DNA of 64,000 nt from Dyadobacter sp. 3J3 (GCF_009801115.1 NZ_VTOL01000002.1:124001-188000); one strand, 5' to 3'; shown: positions 1 to 9,593, counted from the first letter of the stretch. Numbers and translations are program-made. The notes: generated by a model not told the origin, from the sequence alone.

Positions 1-839
1 CCAAGCGGGCATTAAAACCGGTGACTGAAATTGTAAATAAAGTCAAAAATATAACTGCTTCGAATCTGGATTTACGATTGGACAATGCCGAGGGGAAAGA
101 TGAGTTAGCCGAGTTGGCATCTACTTTTAATGGCGTTTTGGATAGGATAGAAAACTCATTTGAAGCTCAAAAGCAGTTTGTTTCCAACATATCACACGAG
201 GTGAGGACACCGCTGGCAGTACTTACGGCGGAGCTGGAATTGTCAACGTATAAAGAGCGTAGTGTAGCAGAATACAAAAAAGTAATCAGTAATACATTGA
301 TCGATGCCAGAAGATTATCCAAACTGTCAGACAGTCTTCTGGATTTTGCAAAGGCAAGTTATGACCCGTCGGAAATCGGTTTTAAAGAGGTTAGGATAGA
401 TGAGATATTACTGGATGCGAGACAGAAGGTGCAGAAGGAGAATCCGAAGTATTTAATTGATATTCATTATGAAAAGGAGTTTGATACAGATAGTGAAATA
501 TCGGTAGTGGGGAATGAGTATTTATTGAATGTGGCATTTGCAAATTTGTTGGAGAACGGAGGGAAGTTTTCTAATAATCCGGAAACAACGGTTAAAATTA
601 ATTTTAAGGAAGAAAAAGTTATCTTAATGTTTTCAGATAATGGAATTGGTATATCTGAAGAAGATTTAAAATTAATTTTCACTCCTTTTTTTAGAGGAAA
701 TAATAAAAAATTTGCGGAAGGAAATGGTGTCGGCCTCTCCCTCACCCAAAAGATAATCGCCTTACACAAAGGGACTATCTCCGTTTCTTCTGAAATTGAT
801 AAGGGTACAATTTTTACGATAGTACTCCCCCATTTGTAG
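1..839 (+). CDS. Sensor histidine kinase, C-terminal part (5' end outside window)
   Basis: This is the cytoplasmic half of a membrane sensor kinase of a two-component system. The reading frame is open from the first complete codon at position 3. The GTG at 21 lies inside the HAMP linker, so the true start is upstream of the window. In order there is a HAMP tail, a HisKA helix with the phosphoacceptor His at about nt 195 (motif SHEVRTP), and an HATPase_c domain with N box (NLLENGGKFS, about nt 540-570), G1 box (DNGIG, about nt 632-650) and G2 box (GNGVGLSL, about nt 720). It lies just upstream of a metal RND efflux operon on the same strand. I infer a CusS/CzcS-like metal sensor with its response regulator further upstream. 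The ligand cannot be read from what is visible. Confidence 0.9.
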   Translation, partial: KRALKPVTEIVNKVKNITASNLDLRLDNAEGKDELAELASTFNGVLDRIENSFEAQKQFVSNISHEVRTPLAVLTAELELSTYKERSVAEYKKVISNTLIDARRLSKLSDSLLDFAKASYDPSEIGFKEVRIDEILLDARQKVQKENPKYLIDIHYEKEFDTDSEISVVGNEYLLNVAFANLLENGGKFSNNPETTVKINFKEEKVILMFSDNGIGISEEDLKLIFTPFFRGNNKKFAEGNGVGLSLTQKIIALHKGTISVSSEIDKGTIFTIVLPHL

Positions 840-993
840 CTCGGCATGTCTGTCACTTTCTCCCTTCTACCCTCTTTTTGCTTGTAATATTTGTCTCTAA
901 TTTTTTTCTAATTTTTTTCTATAACTTCTCTAACGGTTGTTGTCATTAGGAAATTGCAATTTTGGTATCATATTAGCAATTAATAAGAAGGCA
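840..993 (+). other. Pyrimidine-rich spacer upstream of the efflux operon
   Basis: This 154-nt spacer separates the kinase gene from the efflux genes. It contains a T-rich stretch with a short tandem repeat (CTAATTTTTTT twice, about 897-920). No hairpin with a clear stem was seen, so I do not call a terminator. The promoter for the efflux operon probably lies here, but no convincing Bacteroidota -33/-7 pair was found. Confidence 0.4.
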
Positions 994-2253
994 ATGCATT
1001 TCAAAGGAGTATTAATCACCGCCATCGTTACGTCGTTTTGGATTTTTGAACCGGCTGATGCCCAGACAAAATACAGTTTGCAACAAGCTTTGCAAACCGC
1101 CAAAACGAACAATCCTAATCTTAAAAGGGAGCAGTTTAACGTAAATATTGCTGAAACAGACATTGTTACAGCAAATTTACGGCCTAACCCGGTACTAAAT
1201 AATCAGTCTTTACAACTGATAAAACAATCAAAATTTCCGGACAATACCAGCTGGGCAAATCACTTGAATCGCCAGGTTTGGTGGCAGGTGACGAAACCTT
1301 TCCAAATGCCGGAATTGAGACGGAATAAAATTGAATACGCTAATCAGAATGTAATTCTGAATCAAAAAGCATACGCGGAAACGGAACGGAATCTGTTTCA
1401 GGATGTGGCAAACAAGTGGCTTGACGTATGGTCAGCACGCAAGCAGCTTGATATTCTTAATATTGCTAAAAGTAATATAGACACACTGGTTAATACAAAC
1501 AGAATTCGTTTAAAAAATCAGGTCATCACAACAACGGATCTGGCGCGGACGGAACTTTTGGCTAACCAGTATAACGTTCAAATGAGAACGGCTGATCAGA
1601 ATTACAAGAACGAGCTTGTTAATTTGAAGTTCCTGATTGGTATTACTGATAACATTAGCGTTGACACAACAGACAATTTTTTGTTTGCTTTCCCGACAAA
1701 TATTGATGATTTGTTACAGGATGCCTTGCAATCGAGAAGTGATATCCAGACTTTGAAGTCGACTATTAACGTTGCCAACTCTAATATCAAATTGCAAAAA
1801 TCAATGGCCCTGCCCGTTCCGGAATTGGGTGCGATTTTTAACCCACAAAACGGTGCACCTTACGCCGGTATCTATGGTACGATTGCTATCCCGTTGTTTT
1901 CTAGAAACCAGGGAGAAATCAAAAAATCGCATGTATTGAAGCAACAGGCCGAACAGGATTTGGTTGCCACCCAATCCTTAATTCAAAGTGAGATTACAAC
2001 TGCATATAGCAGCTACCAGACCCAGAAAGTGAATCTGCAAAATTTCACAGGTTTATTAACACAGTCTCAAACAATTTTGAACAACGTGAAATATTCTTAT
2101 TTGCATGGCGGAACAACGATCATAGATTTTCTGGAAGCACAAAGAAGCTGGCTGGATACGCAACAACAATACTACGAAACCTTACAATTATACCGTCAGA
2201 GCTATATTAAACTCTTGTACGCATCTGGCATAATCAATCAAATCGCGCAATAA
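994..2253 (+). CDS. TolC-family outer membrane channel (CzcC-like)
   Basis: This is the outer-membrane exit duct of a tripartite RND efflux system, about 419 residues. The frame can be extended to a TTG at 937. The ATG at 994 is preferred because it directly starts a signal peptide (MHFKGVLITAIV..., cleaved after PADAQ). The mature protein shows the repeated helical outer membrane efflux pattern: a YSLQQALQTAKTNNPNL opening typical of TolC/CzcC, long amphipathic helices, and a second repeat with a LRSDIQ-like segment. It is followed after 4 nt by the adaptor gene, so the two are surely cotranscribed. Given the pump encoded downstream, the complex probably exports divalent metal ions. Confidence 0.9.
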   Translation: MHFKGVLITAIVTSFWIFEPADAQTKYSLQQALQTAKTNNPNLKREQFNVNIAETDIVTANLRPNPVLNNQSLQLIKQSKFPDNTSWANHLNRQVWWQVTKPFQMPELRRNKIEYANQNVILNQKAYAETERNLFQDVANKWLDVWSARKQLDILNIAKSNIDTLVNTNRIRLKNQVITTTDLARTELLANQYNVQMRTADQNYKNELVNLKFLIGITDNISVDTTDNFLFAFPTNIDDLLQDALQSRSDIQTLKSTINVANSNIKLQKSMALPVPELGAIFNPQNGAPYAGIYGTIAIPLFSRNQGEIKKSHVLKQQAEQDLVATQSLIQSEITTAYSSYQTQKVNLQNFTGLLTQSQTILNNVKYSYLHGGTTIIDFLEAQRSWLDTQQQYYETLQLYRQSYIKLLYASGIINQIAQ

Positions 2254-2257
2254 TATC

Positions 2258-3268
2258 ATGAAGAATTTTTTTAAATACGGCTGGCTTTTTGGAGTAATGC
2301 TTATTGCCTGCGAGAAGAAAGAAAACAAATCAGCCCCTGTCGAAAATATTGAACCGAAAATAACCGAAAACGGTGCAAGGATTGAATTTCCAAAGGTGGA
2401 AAGTGTAAAGTTTTTTCAAACGGAAACGATTGGAAGTAGCTCGCTTACAGCCGATATTACTGCGCCAGCAACGGTTTCAGCCACTGTTGTAAAATCAAAT
2501 GAAGGCGCGTCTCAAAATATCGTTTTGTTTCAAAATCCTGAACTGGCCGGAAGTTATACCCAGCTGATCCAGCATTTGATTACGATTAACCAGATTCAGA
2601 ATGTCAACATAAAACAAAGAAAAATTGAGCTTGGCAGAGTTCAGGATTTGCAGGCACATGGCGCGGCAACTGGAAAAGATTTACTTGATGCTCAGACAGC
2701 TATGGCTATGGAAGAAACAAACCTGAATAACGAAAGAGCTGCGCTGATCGAACATGAGACGAAATTAAAAGAAGGTGGATTTCAGGCGGAATTGTTGCGT
2801 AGAGCTAAGGCCGGAACAGCTTATATCACCTGTGATATTCCTGAAAACGATGTTAGTAAAATAAAGAACGGTAGCCAGTGTGTACTACAATTCACAGCTT
2901 TTCCTAATGAAAAATTTACTGGAAAAATTGACAACGTTGCCGATATGGTAGACACTGCAACACGGATGATCAAGCTGCGTGTATCGCTGAACAATTCGGA
3001 TAACAAGTTGAAAGCCGGGATGTTTGGTACGTTGATGTTTGGTGTAAGTGAAGGAAAAAATATCAGTGTGAGCAAAGATGCGATCATCACCATTCAGGGC
3101 AAAAATTATGTTTTTGTGAAGGATGGTACTTCTACTTTCAAACGTAAGGAAGTGAATATCGGCGATCAGGTTGGCGACAGAATTATTGTTTTTTCAGGTT
3201 TGAATAATGATGATTCGATTGCTATTAAAGGTGTAATGCAGTTGAAAGGACTTTCTTTCGGTTATTAA
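2258..3268 (+). CDS. RND efflux periplasmic adaptor (membrane fusion) lipoprotein
   Basis: This is the membrane fusion protein that links the inner-membrane pump to the outer-membrane channel. The N-terminus carries a lipoprotein signal peptide with lipobox LIAC (Cys18), so it is probably anchored in the inner membrane by lipid. It then has a beta-barrel/lipoyl-like portion, a helical hairpin (about residues 95-170) and a C-terminal barrel with the usual D..TRMIKLRVSLNN and LKAGMFGTLMFG signatures of HlyD/CusB proteins. At 336 residues it is at the short end for metal adaptors. I see no N-terminal metal-binding His/Met-rich stretch. It sits 4 nt after the channel gene and 15 nt before the DUF190 gene. 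Confidence 0.9.
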   Translation: MKNFFKYGWLFGVMLIACEKKENKSAPVENIEPKITENGARIEFPKVESVKFFQTETIGSSSLTADITAPATVSATVVKSNEGASQNIVLFQNPELAGSYTQLIQHLITINQIQNVNIKQRKIELGRVQDLQAHGAATGKDLLDAQTAMAMEETNLNNERAALIEHETKLKEGGFQAELLRRAKAGTAYITCDIPENDVSKIKNGSQCVLQFTAFPNEKFTGKIDNVADMVDTATRMIKLRVSLNNSDNKLKAGMFGTLMFGVSEGKNISVSKDAIITIQGKNYVFVKDGTSTFKRKEVNIGDQVGDRIIVFSGLNNDDSIAIKGVMQLKGLSFGY

Positions 3269-3283
3269 TTCAACTTCCAAATT

Positions 3284-3586
3284 ATGCTACAAGCACAGAT
3301 ATTTATCGGAAAAGATCAGTTTTTCCGTGAACAGCCGCTATACGAATATATCATGCAGTTTCTGTTGAAACAGAAAATCCGGGGCGCAACCGTTTTTGTC
3401 GGTCGACTGGGATATGACGAAAGCAAGCATCTTAACAGGCCATTTGATCTTTTCAGTTTCGATGAGACGCCGATTTTGATCACCTTCATTGATGAAGAAG
3501 AAAATGTAAAATCAGCTTTGACTGCACTGCGCAAAGAAGTGAAAAGCGGATTTATTATTACCAATCACGTAGATAAGTGGAATTAG
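3284..3586 (+). CDS. DUF190 family protein (PII/CutA-like fold)
   Basis: This is a 100-residue cytoplasmic protein of the DUF190 family, which adopts a ferredoxin-like trimeric fold related to PII and CutA proteins. Family features seen are an N-terminal QAQIFIGKDQ strand, a central RGATVFVGRLGYD turn, and a strand PILITFIDEEENV followed by a final helix. Its stop codon is directly followed by the ATG of the pump gene with no spacing, which implies translational coupling. DUF190 proteins are more often known beside CrcB-type fluoride channels. Its place inside a metal RND operon suggests a sensor or modulator of the pump, but that is inference. No signal peptide is present. Confidence 0.88.
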   Translation: MLQAQIFIGKDQFFREQPLYEYIMQFLLKQKIRGATVFVGRLGYDESKHLNRPFDLFSFDETPILITFIDEEENVKSALTALRKEVKSGFIITNHVDKWN

Positions 3587-6500
3587 ATGATTAAGAACTT
3601 GCTTTTTTTTAGTTTGCGAAACAGATGGGTGGTTATTTCCATCAGTTTTGTACTTATGGGCATCGGTTACTGGTGCTTCACCCAGCTCAAAATAGAAGCC
3701 TACCCTGATATTGCGGATACCAACGTAATCGTGATCGCACAATATCCTGGCCGGGCGGCGGAAGAAGTGGAACAACAGGTCACTGTTCCAATCGAACGTG
3801 CTTTACAAAATACACCCAATGTTTTAGACCGCAGAAGCCGTACTATTTTCGGGCTTTCTGTTGTTCAGCTTACTTTTAAAGATGGAACAGACGATTATTT
3901 CGCAAGACAGCAGGTTTTGGAAAGAGTTGCGGCCGCGGAATTACCTGCGGGTGTAGCGCCGGAGCTGGCTCCCCTATCTACGGCCGTTGGTGAAATCCTG
4001 CGTTACGTTGTTGAAGCGCCTCCAACATTCAGCCCTACACAATTGAGAGATTTGCAGGATTGGGTTATCAAACCAGCATTACTTCAAGTGCCTGGTATTG
4101 CAGATGTTACCACTTTTGGTGGTCCGTTGAAACAATTTCATATTCTGACATCGCCTCAAAAGCTTGTTAAATACGGTCTTTCATTACAAAATGTGATGGA
4201 TGCTGTGGATGCTAATAACCAGAATACCGGTGGCAATATCATTTCCCGAGGAGGACAAGGTTTTGCGGTGCGTGGTCTTGGAGCAATTAAGAATGACGAA
4301 GATATTAAAAATATCGTACTGAAATCTGCCAATGGTGTTCCGGTATTTCTTCGTGATGTGGCCACGGTGGAAATAACTCCACCACCGCCTAGCGGAGTAA
4401 TGGGTTATACCATTACAAAAGATAGCGTGGATGTGAGCGGCGGTGTTGAGGGAATTATTCTTTTGCGTCGGTATGAAAATCCAAGTGAGGTTTTGAAAGT
4501 TTTGAAACAAAGAATGGCGGATCTTACGGAAACAGAACTTCCTGAAGGCGTTACGCTGCGCCCTTTGTATGATAGAAGTTTCCTTATCGATCATTCACTT
4601 GAAACAGTAGCGCATACCCTTTTCGAAGGTATTTCAATCGTAATTATTCTTTTGATTTTCTTCCTGGGAAGTATCAGGAGTGCATTGGTTGTAGCCTTGA
4701 CAATTCCTTTTTCTCTGTTATTTGCTTTTATTCTGATGCGTCTGACAGGAATTCCGGCCAACCTTCTTTCTCTTGGAGCCATTGACTTTGGTATCATTGT
4801 CGATGGTGCCTGTGTAATGGCGGAACATTTGATTCGAAAATACAGAACAGCGACGGTTGAGGAGAAACAACAAGGCATTGTAAAGATTACTTTGCTTGCT
4901 GCTCAGGAAGTTGGACGTGAGATTTTCTTCTCGGTTACAATCATCATTCTTGCTTATATGCCGATTTTGTTAATGACACGAGTGGAAGGAAAATTATTTT
5001 CACCCATGGCTTTAACGCTTGCATTCGCAGTTATCGGCTCAATGCTGGCGGCGTTAACTTTTATACCCGTGTTAATTTCCTTCGCTTATAAGAAGCAATT
5101 AGCAAATCCGGAGAAACCAATGAAGGAACATAAGAATTTTGTTCTGGATGGTTTAACAAAACTGTATGCCAAAACAATTGCAAAGTTTTTGACTTATTAC
5201 AAAACAACAGTACTGATCGGTTTTGCAGTAGTAATGATTTTGGTACTGTTTGGTGCAAAGCTGGGTTCTGAATTCTTGCCAACGCTGGATGAAGGCTCTA
5301 TCTTTTTGAGAGGAAACTTTGCGGCTGGTATTACCATTCAGGAAAATGCAAGTTATGCGCCGAAGATAAGAAGTATCATCGCAAAATATCCTCAGATATC
5401 TTTTGTGATCACGCAGTCAGGACGAAATGATGATGGTACGGATCCATTTCCGGCCAATAGAAATGAAATTCTGATTGGTTTGAAAGATTACGATCTGTGG
5501 GCAAAAGAAATAACTAAAAAAGAACTTGTTCAAAAGATAAAGGCGGATTTGCAATCGCAATTACCTTCTGTTGCCTTTTCTTCCGGTCAGCCTATTATTG
5601 ACCAGGTTATGGAAATCGTGACAGGAAGTGCAGCCGATCTTGCTATTTCTATTGTTGGTGATGATCTTGGAATGATGCGGATGAAGGCAGATAGTATTAC
5701 AAAAATTGTAAAAGAAACTGCTGGTGCTGAAAACGTTAACATTGAACAGGAAGGTCCGCAGGAACAATTGGCTATCAATATTAATCGTCAGAATGCAGCA
5801 CGTTTTGGAATAAATGTAGCTGATATCCAGAATATGATTGAAGCGGCGATTGGTGGTAAAACGATTTCAACTTTATATGACGGAACAAAACGTTACGATA
5901 TCGTTGTGCGGTTTTTGCCTGAATACAGAAATTCGATTGATGTTATTAAAAACCTTCAAATCCCATCTCTGACCGGTGCGCTGATTCCTATGAACCAGTT
6001 GGCTGATATTCGTTTTATTGAAGGCCAAACAAACATTTACCGCTACGGAAGTAAAAGAATGGTAACAGTCCGTACCAATATCAGGGGCCGTGACCAAGGC
6101 GGTTTTGTGGCTGAATTGCAGAAGAAACTGGATGCGAAAATCAAAGTTCCTAAGGGTTACAGCATTGTTTATGGTGGTCAGTATGAGAATCTGGAACGTG
6201 CCGGAAAGCAATTGGCCTTTACCATTCCACTTACCATTGTGATGGTATTTTTGTTCCTTTTTATGCTGTTCAAAAATCTTTCACATACGATGGTCACCAT
6301 GAGCTGCATACTATTTGCATTGGGTGGAGGAATTGTTGCTTTATTGATGCGCGGATATTATTTTAACGTATCGGCGGGCGTTGGCTTTGTAAGTATTTTC
6401 GGTATATCGGTAATGGCCGGGGTGTTGCTGATTTCTGCCTTGAACCGATCGGTTTTAAATACAGAAAATGATATGCGAACCAATGTTTTACTAGCTTCTA

Positions 6501-6742
6501 CCGAGCAGCTTCGCGCTCTTTTATCAATACTTGTTGTTGCAATTATTGGTCTGGTCCCTGCTGCAATTTCATCAGGAATTGGTTCGGATGTTCAGCGTCC
6601 GCTTTCAACGGTAATCATTGGAGGACTGACAAGTACGCTTATTTTCGCACCGATTTTATTACCACCGCTCTACTTATGGGCGGAAAGAAAGAGGAAAGTG
6701 AAAGTCGTTAATGATGATGCAGACGAGCTTAAATTAGAATAA
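3587..6742 (+). CDS. CzcA/CusA-family heavy-metal RND efflux pump
   Basis: This is an inner-membrane proton-driven RND transporter of 1051 residues, the normal size for heavy-metal efflux (HME) pumps. Twelve membrane segments are expected: one at residues about 11-31, groups at about 340-540, and groups at about 870-1030, with two large periplasmic loops. The TM4 signature DFGIIVDGA (about residues 400-408) matches the HME type for divalent cations (Co, Zn, Cd, Ni) rather than the AIGAMVDAA type of Cu/Ag pumps. The PDIADTNVIVIAQYPG and LPEGVTLRPLYDRSFLID motifs are typical of CzcA proteins. The start is fixed by the abutting stop of the DUF190 gene. A terminator follows. Confidence 0.95.
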   Translation: MIKNLLFFSLRNRWVVISISFVLMGIGYWCFTQLKIEAYPDIADTNVIVIAQYPGRAAEEVEQQVTVPIERALQNTPNVLDRRSRTIFGLSVVQLTFKDGTDDYFARQQVLERVAAAELPAGVAPELAPLSTAVGEILRYVVEAPPTFSPTQLRDLQDWVIKPALLQVPGIADVTTFGGPLKQFHILTSPQKLVKYGLSLQNVMDAVDANNQNTGGNIISRGGQGFAVRGLGAIKNDEDIKNIVLKSANGVPVFLRDVATVEITPPPPSGVMGYTITKDSVDVSGGVEGIILLRRYENPSEVLKVLKQRMADLTETELPEGVTLRPLYDRSFLIDHSLETVAHTLFEGISIVIILLIFFLGSIRSALVVALTIPFSLLFAFILMRLTGIPANLLSLGAIDFGIIVDGACVMAEHLIRKYRTATVEEKQQGIVKITLLAAQEVGREIFFSVTIIILAYMPILLMTRVEGKLFSPMALTLAFAVIGSMLAALTFIPVLISFAYKKQLANPEKPMKEHKNFVLDGLTKLYAKTIAKFLTYYKTTVLIGFAVVMILVLFGAKLGSEFLPTLDEGSIFLRGNFAAGITIQENASYAPKIRSIIAKYPQISFVITQSGRNDDGTDPFPANRNEILIGLKDYDLWAKEITKKELVQKIKADLQSQLPSVAFSSGQPIIDQVMEIVTGSAADLAISIVGDDLGMMRMKADSITKIVKETAGAENVNIEQEGPQEQLAININRQNAARFGINVADIQNMIEAAIGGKTISTLYDGTKRYDIVVRFLPEYRNSIDVIKNLQIPSLTGALIPMNQLADIRFIEGQTNIYRYGSKRMVTVRTNIRGRDQGGFVAELQKKLDAKIKVPKGYSIVYGGQYENLERAGKQLAFTIPLTIVMVFLFLFMLFKNLSHTMVTMSCILFALGGGIVALLMRGYYFNVSAGVGFVSIFGISVMAGVLLISALNRSVLNTENDMRTNVLLASTEQLRALLSILVVAIIGLVPAAISSGIGSDVQRPLSTVIIGGLTSTLIFAPILLPPLYLWAERKRKVKVVNDDADELKLE

Positions 6743-6774
6743 TCTAAGGATGTTATAAGTTGATGTAGTAAGGT

Positions 6775-6812
6775 AAAACCCCGTTGGACTGAAAAGCCAA
6801 ACGGGGTTTTTA
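6775..6812. terminator. Bidirectional intrinsic terminator
   Basis: An inverted repeat pairs 6775-6787 with 6797-6810 (AAAACCCCGTTTGG-type arms, one mismatch). It is A-rich on one side and T-rich on the other, and it lies between the convergent pump gene and TIM-barrel gene. It can stop transcription from both sides. Confidence 0.85.
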
Positions 6813-6837
6813 CTTTTAAAACAAAAAAAGATTCTGA

Positions 6838-7728
6838 TCAGGTAATATCACAAATGGTCACACCTTGTTTCAACGAAGCGATGTCATCTTTACGGCTTGG
6901 TATAAATTCCTGAGCAACAAATCCTTTGAATCCTGTATCTACAATGGCTTTCATGATGGCAGGATAATACAATTCCTGCGTTTCATCAATTTCATTTCTG
7001 CCCGGTACTCCACCTGTATGATAGTGACCGATATATTTATGATATTTTTTGATTGTGGCAATTACGTCACCTTCCATGATCTGCATGTGGTAGATGTCGT
7101 ACAGCAATTTGAATTTATCAGAACCGATCATTTCGCATAGTCCAGCACCCCAGGCGGTATGGTCGCACATATAATCCCGGTGATTCACCTTGCTGTTCAA
7201 TAACTCCATGATCAGGGTTACATTGTATTTCTCCGCCGAAGGCATCAGACGTTTTAATCCTTCTGCGCAGTTTCTCATACCGTCAATATCGGACATGCCG
7301 TTTCTGTTTCCGGAAAAACAAATAACGGTTGTATAACCAGCTGCCTGAAGTTTCGGGAAAATCTCTTCGTAACTTTTAACCAGGGCGTCGTGGTTTTTAG
7401 GATCGTTAAATCCTTTTTCAATACCCATTCCCGCTCCGTTTGGCAAAGCACAGGTCAGGCCATATTTTTTCAAAATCGGCCATTCTTCCGGACCTAAAAG
7501 TTCGATTGATTTCAAACCGATTTTCTGGCATTCCTGGGCAAAGGTTTCCAGAGGAATTTTGGAATAACACCATTTACATACAGAATGATTTATTTTCCCT
7601 TTTAGTTCGGCTCCAAGTGCTCTGTCAGAGGCGGCAAAGGCTTTTGTCACCGATAAGGGTAATGCTGAAAGACCGGCTCCTGCTATCATTTTTTTTAACA
7701 CGTTTCGTCTGTTCGTTTTTGATTTCAT
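6838..7728 (-). CDS. Tat-exported TIM-barrel sugar isomerase/epimerase-like protein, copy 1
   Basis: This is a 296-residue xylose-isomerase-like TIM-barrel protein of the hydroxypyruvate isomerase (Hyi) type. A twin-arginine leader (NRRNVLKK followed by a hydrophobic stretch ending near AFA, residue 32) suggests folded export to the periplasm. The four metal ligands of the family can be placed at Glu175 (IMELLNSK), Asp211 (YDIYH), His237 (HYHTGG) and Glu274 (AQEFIPS), so it is probably catalytically intact. The next gene upstream is a close paralogue ending 17 nt before this one starts. Exported relatives act in 3-keto-sugar or inositol-type metabolism. The exact substrate is unknown, and the Hyi name does not imply hydroxypyruvate. 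Confidence 0.88.
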   Translation of the reverse strand: MKSKTNRRNVLKKMIAGAGLSALPLSVTKAFAASDRALGAELKGKINHSVCKWCYSKIPLETFAQECQKIGLKSIELLGPEEWPILKKYGLTCALPNGAGMGIEKGFNDPKNHDALVKSYEEIFPKLQAAGYTTVICFSGNRNGMSDIDGMRNCAEGLKRLMPSAEKYNVTLIMELLNSKVNHRDYMCDHTAWGAGLCEMIGSDKFKLLYDIYHMQIMEGDVIATIKKYHKYIGHYHTGGVPGRNEIDETQELYYPAIMKAIVDTGFKGFVAQEFIPSRKDDIASLKQGVTICDIT

Positions 7729-7745
7729 GTTGGGTAAATCACAAT

Positions 7746-8642
7746 TTAGGCAATATCACAAATGGTCACACCTTGTTTCAAAGAAGCAATATCATCCTTA
7801 CGGCTCGGCACAAATTCCTGGCCTACAAATCCTTTGTAGCCTGTTTCTGCTATGGCTTTCATGATCGCGGGGTAATATAATTCCTGCGTCTCGTCAATTT
7901 CATTTCTCCCCGGAACACCGCCTGTATGGTAATGGGCGATGTATTTATGATATTTCCTGATTGTTGCTATAACGTCACCTTCCATAATTTGCATATGGTA
8001 AATATCGTACAGCAGTTTGAATTTTTCAGAGCCAACCATCTCACATAATCCTGCGCCCCAGGCCGTGCTGTCACACATATAATCTTTGTGATTAACTTTG
8101 CTGTTGAGCAATTCCATCACCAGCGCTACATTATGTTTTTCAGCAAGCGGCATCAGTTTTCGTAAAGCAATGGCACAATTCATCATCCCATCCACATCAC
8201 TCATACCACGACGGTTTCCTGAGAAACAGATGATCTGGTTATAGCCCGCAGCCTGAACTTTTGGGATAATATCTTCAAAACCTTTGATCAGTTCCGCATG
8301 ATTCTTCGGATCGTTAAATCCCTGATCCAGACTTTTTGTCAATCCTTCTCCCCAGGGAAGTGCACAGGTTAAGCCGTATTTTTTAAGAACCGGCCATTCT
8401 TCGGGCCCACATAATTCAATAGACTTCAGTCCAATCTTCTTAGCTTCCTGAGCCAGCGTTTCTAATGGAATTTTATTATAACACCAGCGGCAAACCGAGT
8501 GATTAATTTTTCCATTCAGTTTAGGGCCAAGTGCATTTTCGGAAGCAGCCATAACCTTGGTCATGGATAACGGCAGGCTCAAAACGCCCGCGCCTGCTAC
8601 AATATTTTTAATTGCGGTACGCCTGTTGGATGTACTTTTCAT
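7746..8642 (-). CDS. Tat-exported TIM-barrel sugar isomerase/epimerase-like protein, copy 2
   Basis: This 298-residue paralogue of the downstream gene is nearly identical in its second half. It starts at the ATG at 8642; the in-frame TTG three bases earlier is less likely. It has a Tat-like leader (SNRRTAIKN, hydrophobic core, cleavage near VMAAS). Metal ligands are Glu177, Asp213, His239 and Glu276. It differs from copy 1 by a two-residue insertion near residue 104 (LTKSLDQGFNDP region) and by scattered substitutions. It sits 37 nt after the ThuA gene and 17 nt before copy 1, so the three form an operon. The retained ligands in both copies suggest two working enzymes, perhaps on different stereoisomers (inference). 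Confidence 0.88.
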   Translation of the reverse strand: MKSTSNRRTAIKNIVAGAGVLSLPLSMTKVMAASENALGPKLNGKINHSVCRWCYNKIPLETLAQEAKKIGLKSIELCGPEEWPVLKKYGLTCALPWGEGLTKSLDQGFNDPKNHAELIKGFEDIIPKVQAAGYNQIICFSGNRRGMSDVDGMMNCAIALRKLMPLAEKHNVALVMELLNSKVNHKDYMCDSTAWGAGLCEMVGSEKFKLLYDIYHMQIMEGDVIATIRKYHKYIAHYHTGGVPGRNEIDETQELYYPAIMKAIAETGYKGFVGQEFVPSRKDDIASLKQGVTICDIA

Positions 8643-8679
8643 CAAAGTAGGTATATGTTTTTTAGTTAATTCTAGAATA

Positions 8680-9582
8680 TTAGGGTCTGGCGCTTCCTTT
8701 TGTCACGGTTGGAAAATCCTTTGGAATTGCTTGTTTAACTTTTCCCGAAGCAGCCCATTCCGTTCCCCGCTGTAAAGTAGTAATGAAACCTACACATTTC
8801 TGAGAATAGTTTTCATGACCTAATGTGGTATGGAATATTCTTCCTTTTCCATATTTAAGCGTCATCAGCATGGGCTCATTACGGCCGGATCCTCTCTGTT
8901 CAACAGGGCTGTAAGCCGTCGCGAGTACATCCACATTTTCTGCCGGACCTCTCAAACGATCGTAAAGTTCGTCTTTCTGGTGCAACCATTCAGCCGGTAA
9001 ACCTTTCATGATCGGGTGATTTGCATCTCTGGTTTTGACGATAAATTCATGCTGGTTACCATGACTTCCGCCCTTACCTTTTGCGGTATCTTTAACCATT
9101 TTACCTTTCGTGTCATCAAAATACAAATAAGGTCCTGACTTTTCGTTACGTCCCTCCCATCCACCAATGCCTATCATTTGGTTATAAGCCGGCCAGTTAG
9201 GAAATGAATTGTCAGCAGCATGAACGGTAACAAGTCCGCCGCCGTTTTTGATAAATTTTTCAAAGGCAATATTTGTAGCTTCCGGCCAGGAGTCACCGTT
9301 ATAGTTTGATAAAATCACATCGTATTTTGAGAAATCCGGTTTGAAACTATCCATATTTTCTCCTTTTTTTGGAGTTGTCGCCACATCAACGGTAAAGAGA
9401 CTTGTTTCTTCCAGAAATTTTTTCATGATTACAGTTCCATCGGCCATATTTCTATGGTTGTTTTGTCCGTCGATGATCAAAACTTTGTAAAGTTTTTGGC
9501 TGAATGCTTCAGAAGCAAATGATAAGTTAAATAAGCCAATAACTAAAAAAAGAATTAAACGTGTAAACGTTTTTTTTAACAT
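8680..9582 (-). CDS. ThuA-domain secreted protein
   Basis: This is a ThuA-like (trehalose utilisation) protein with a class I glutamine amidotransferase-like fold, about 300 residues. The frame opens earlier, but the ATG at 9582 begins a clear signal peptide ([16 protein letters not shown]..., cleaved after EAFSQ). Visible family motifs are [12 protein letters not shown] near the mature N-terminus, [30 protein letters not shown] and a terminal LGHENYS with a conserved His. ThuA proteins are associated with 3-keto-glycoside metabolism and often neighbour TIM-barrel isomerases and DUF1080 hydrolases. Here it leads a three-gene operon with the two TIM-barrel genes. The biochemical role of secreted ThuA is not settled. 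Confidence 0.88.
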   Translation of the reverse strand: MLKKTFTRLILFLVIGLFNLSFASEAFSQKLYKVLIIDGQNNHRNMADGTVIMKKFLEETSLFTVDVATTPKKGENMDSFKPDFSKYDVILSNYNGDSWPEATNIAFEKFIKNGGGLVTVHAADNSFPNWPAYNQMIGIGGWEGRNEKSGPYLYFDDTKGKMVKDTAKGKGGSHGNQHEFIVKTRDANHPIMKGLPAEWLHQKDELYDRLRGPAENVDVLATAYSPVEQRGSGRNEPMLMTLKYGKGRIFHTTLGHENYSQKCVGFITTLQRGTEWAASGKVKQAIPKDFPTVTKGSARP

Positions 9583-9593
9583 AGGATGAGCGT

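Noticed and set aside
840..930. Terminator downstream of the histidine kinase gene.
   Set aside because: There are T-runs but no stem of reasonable length before them.
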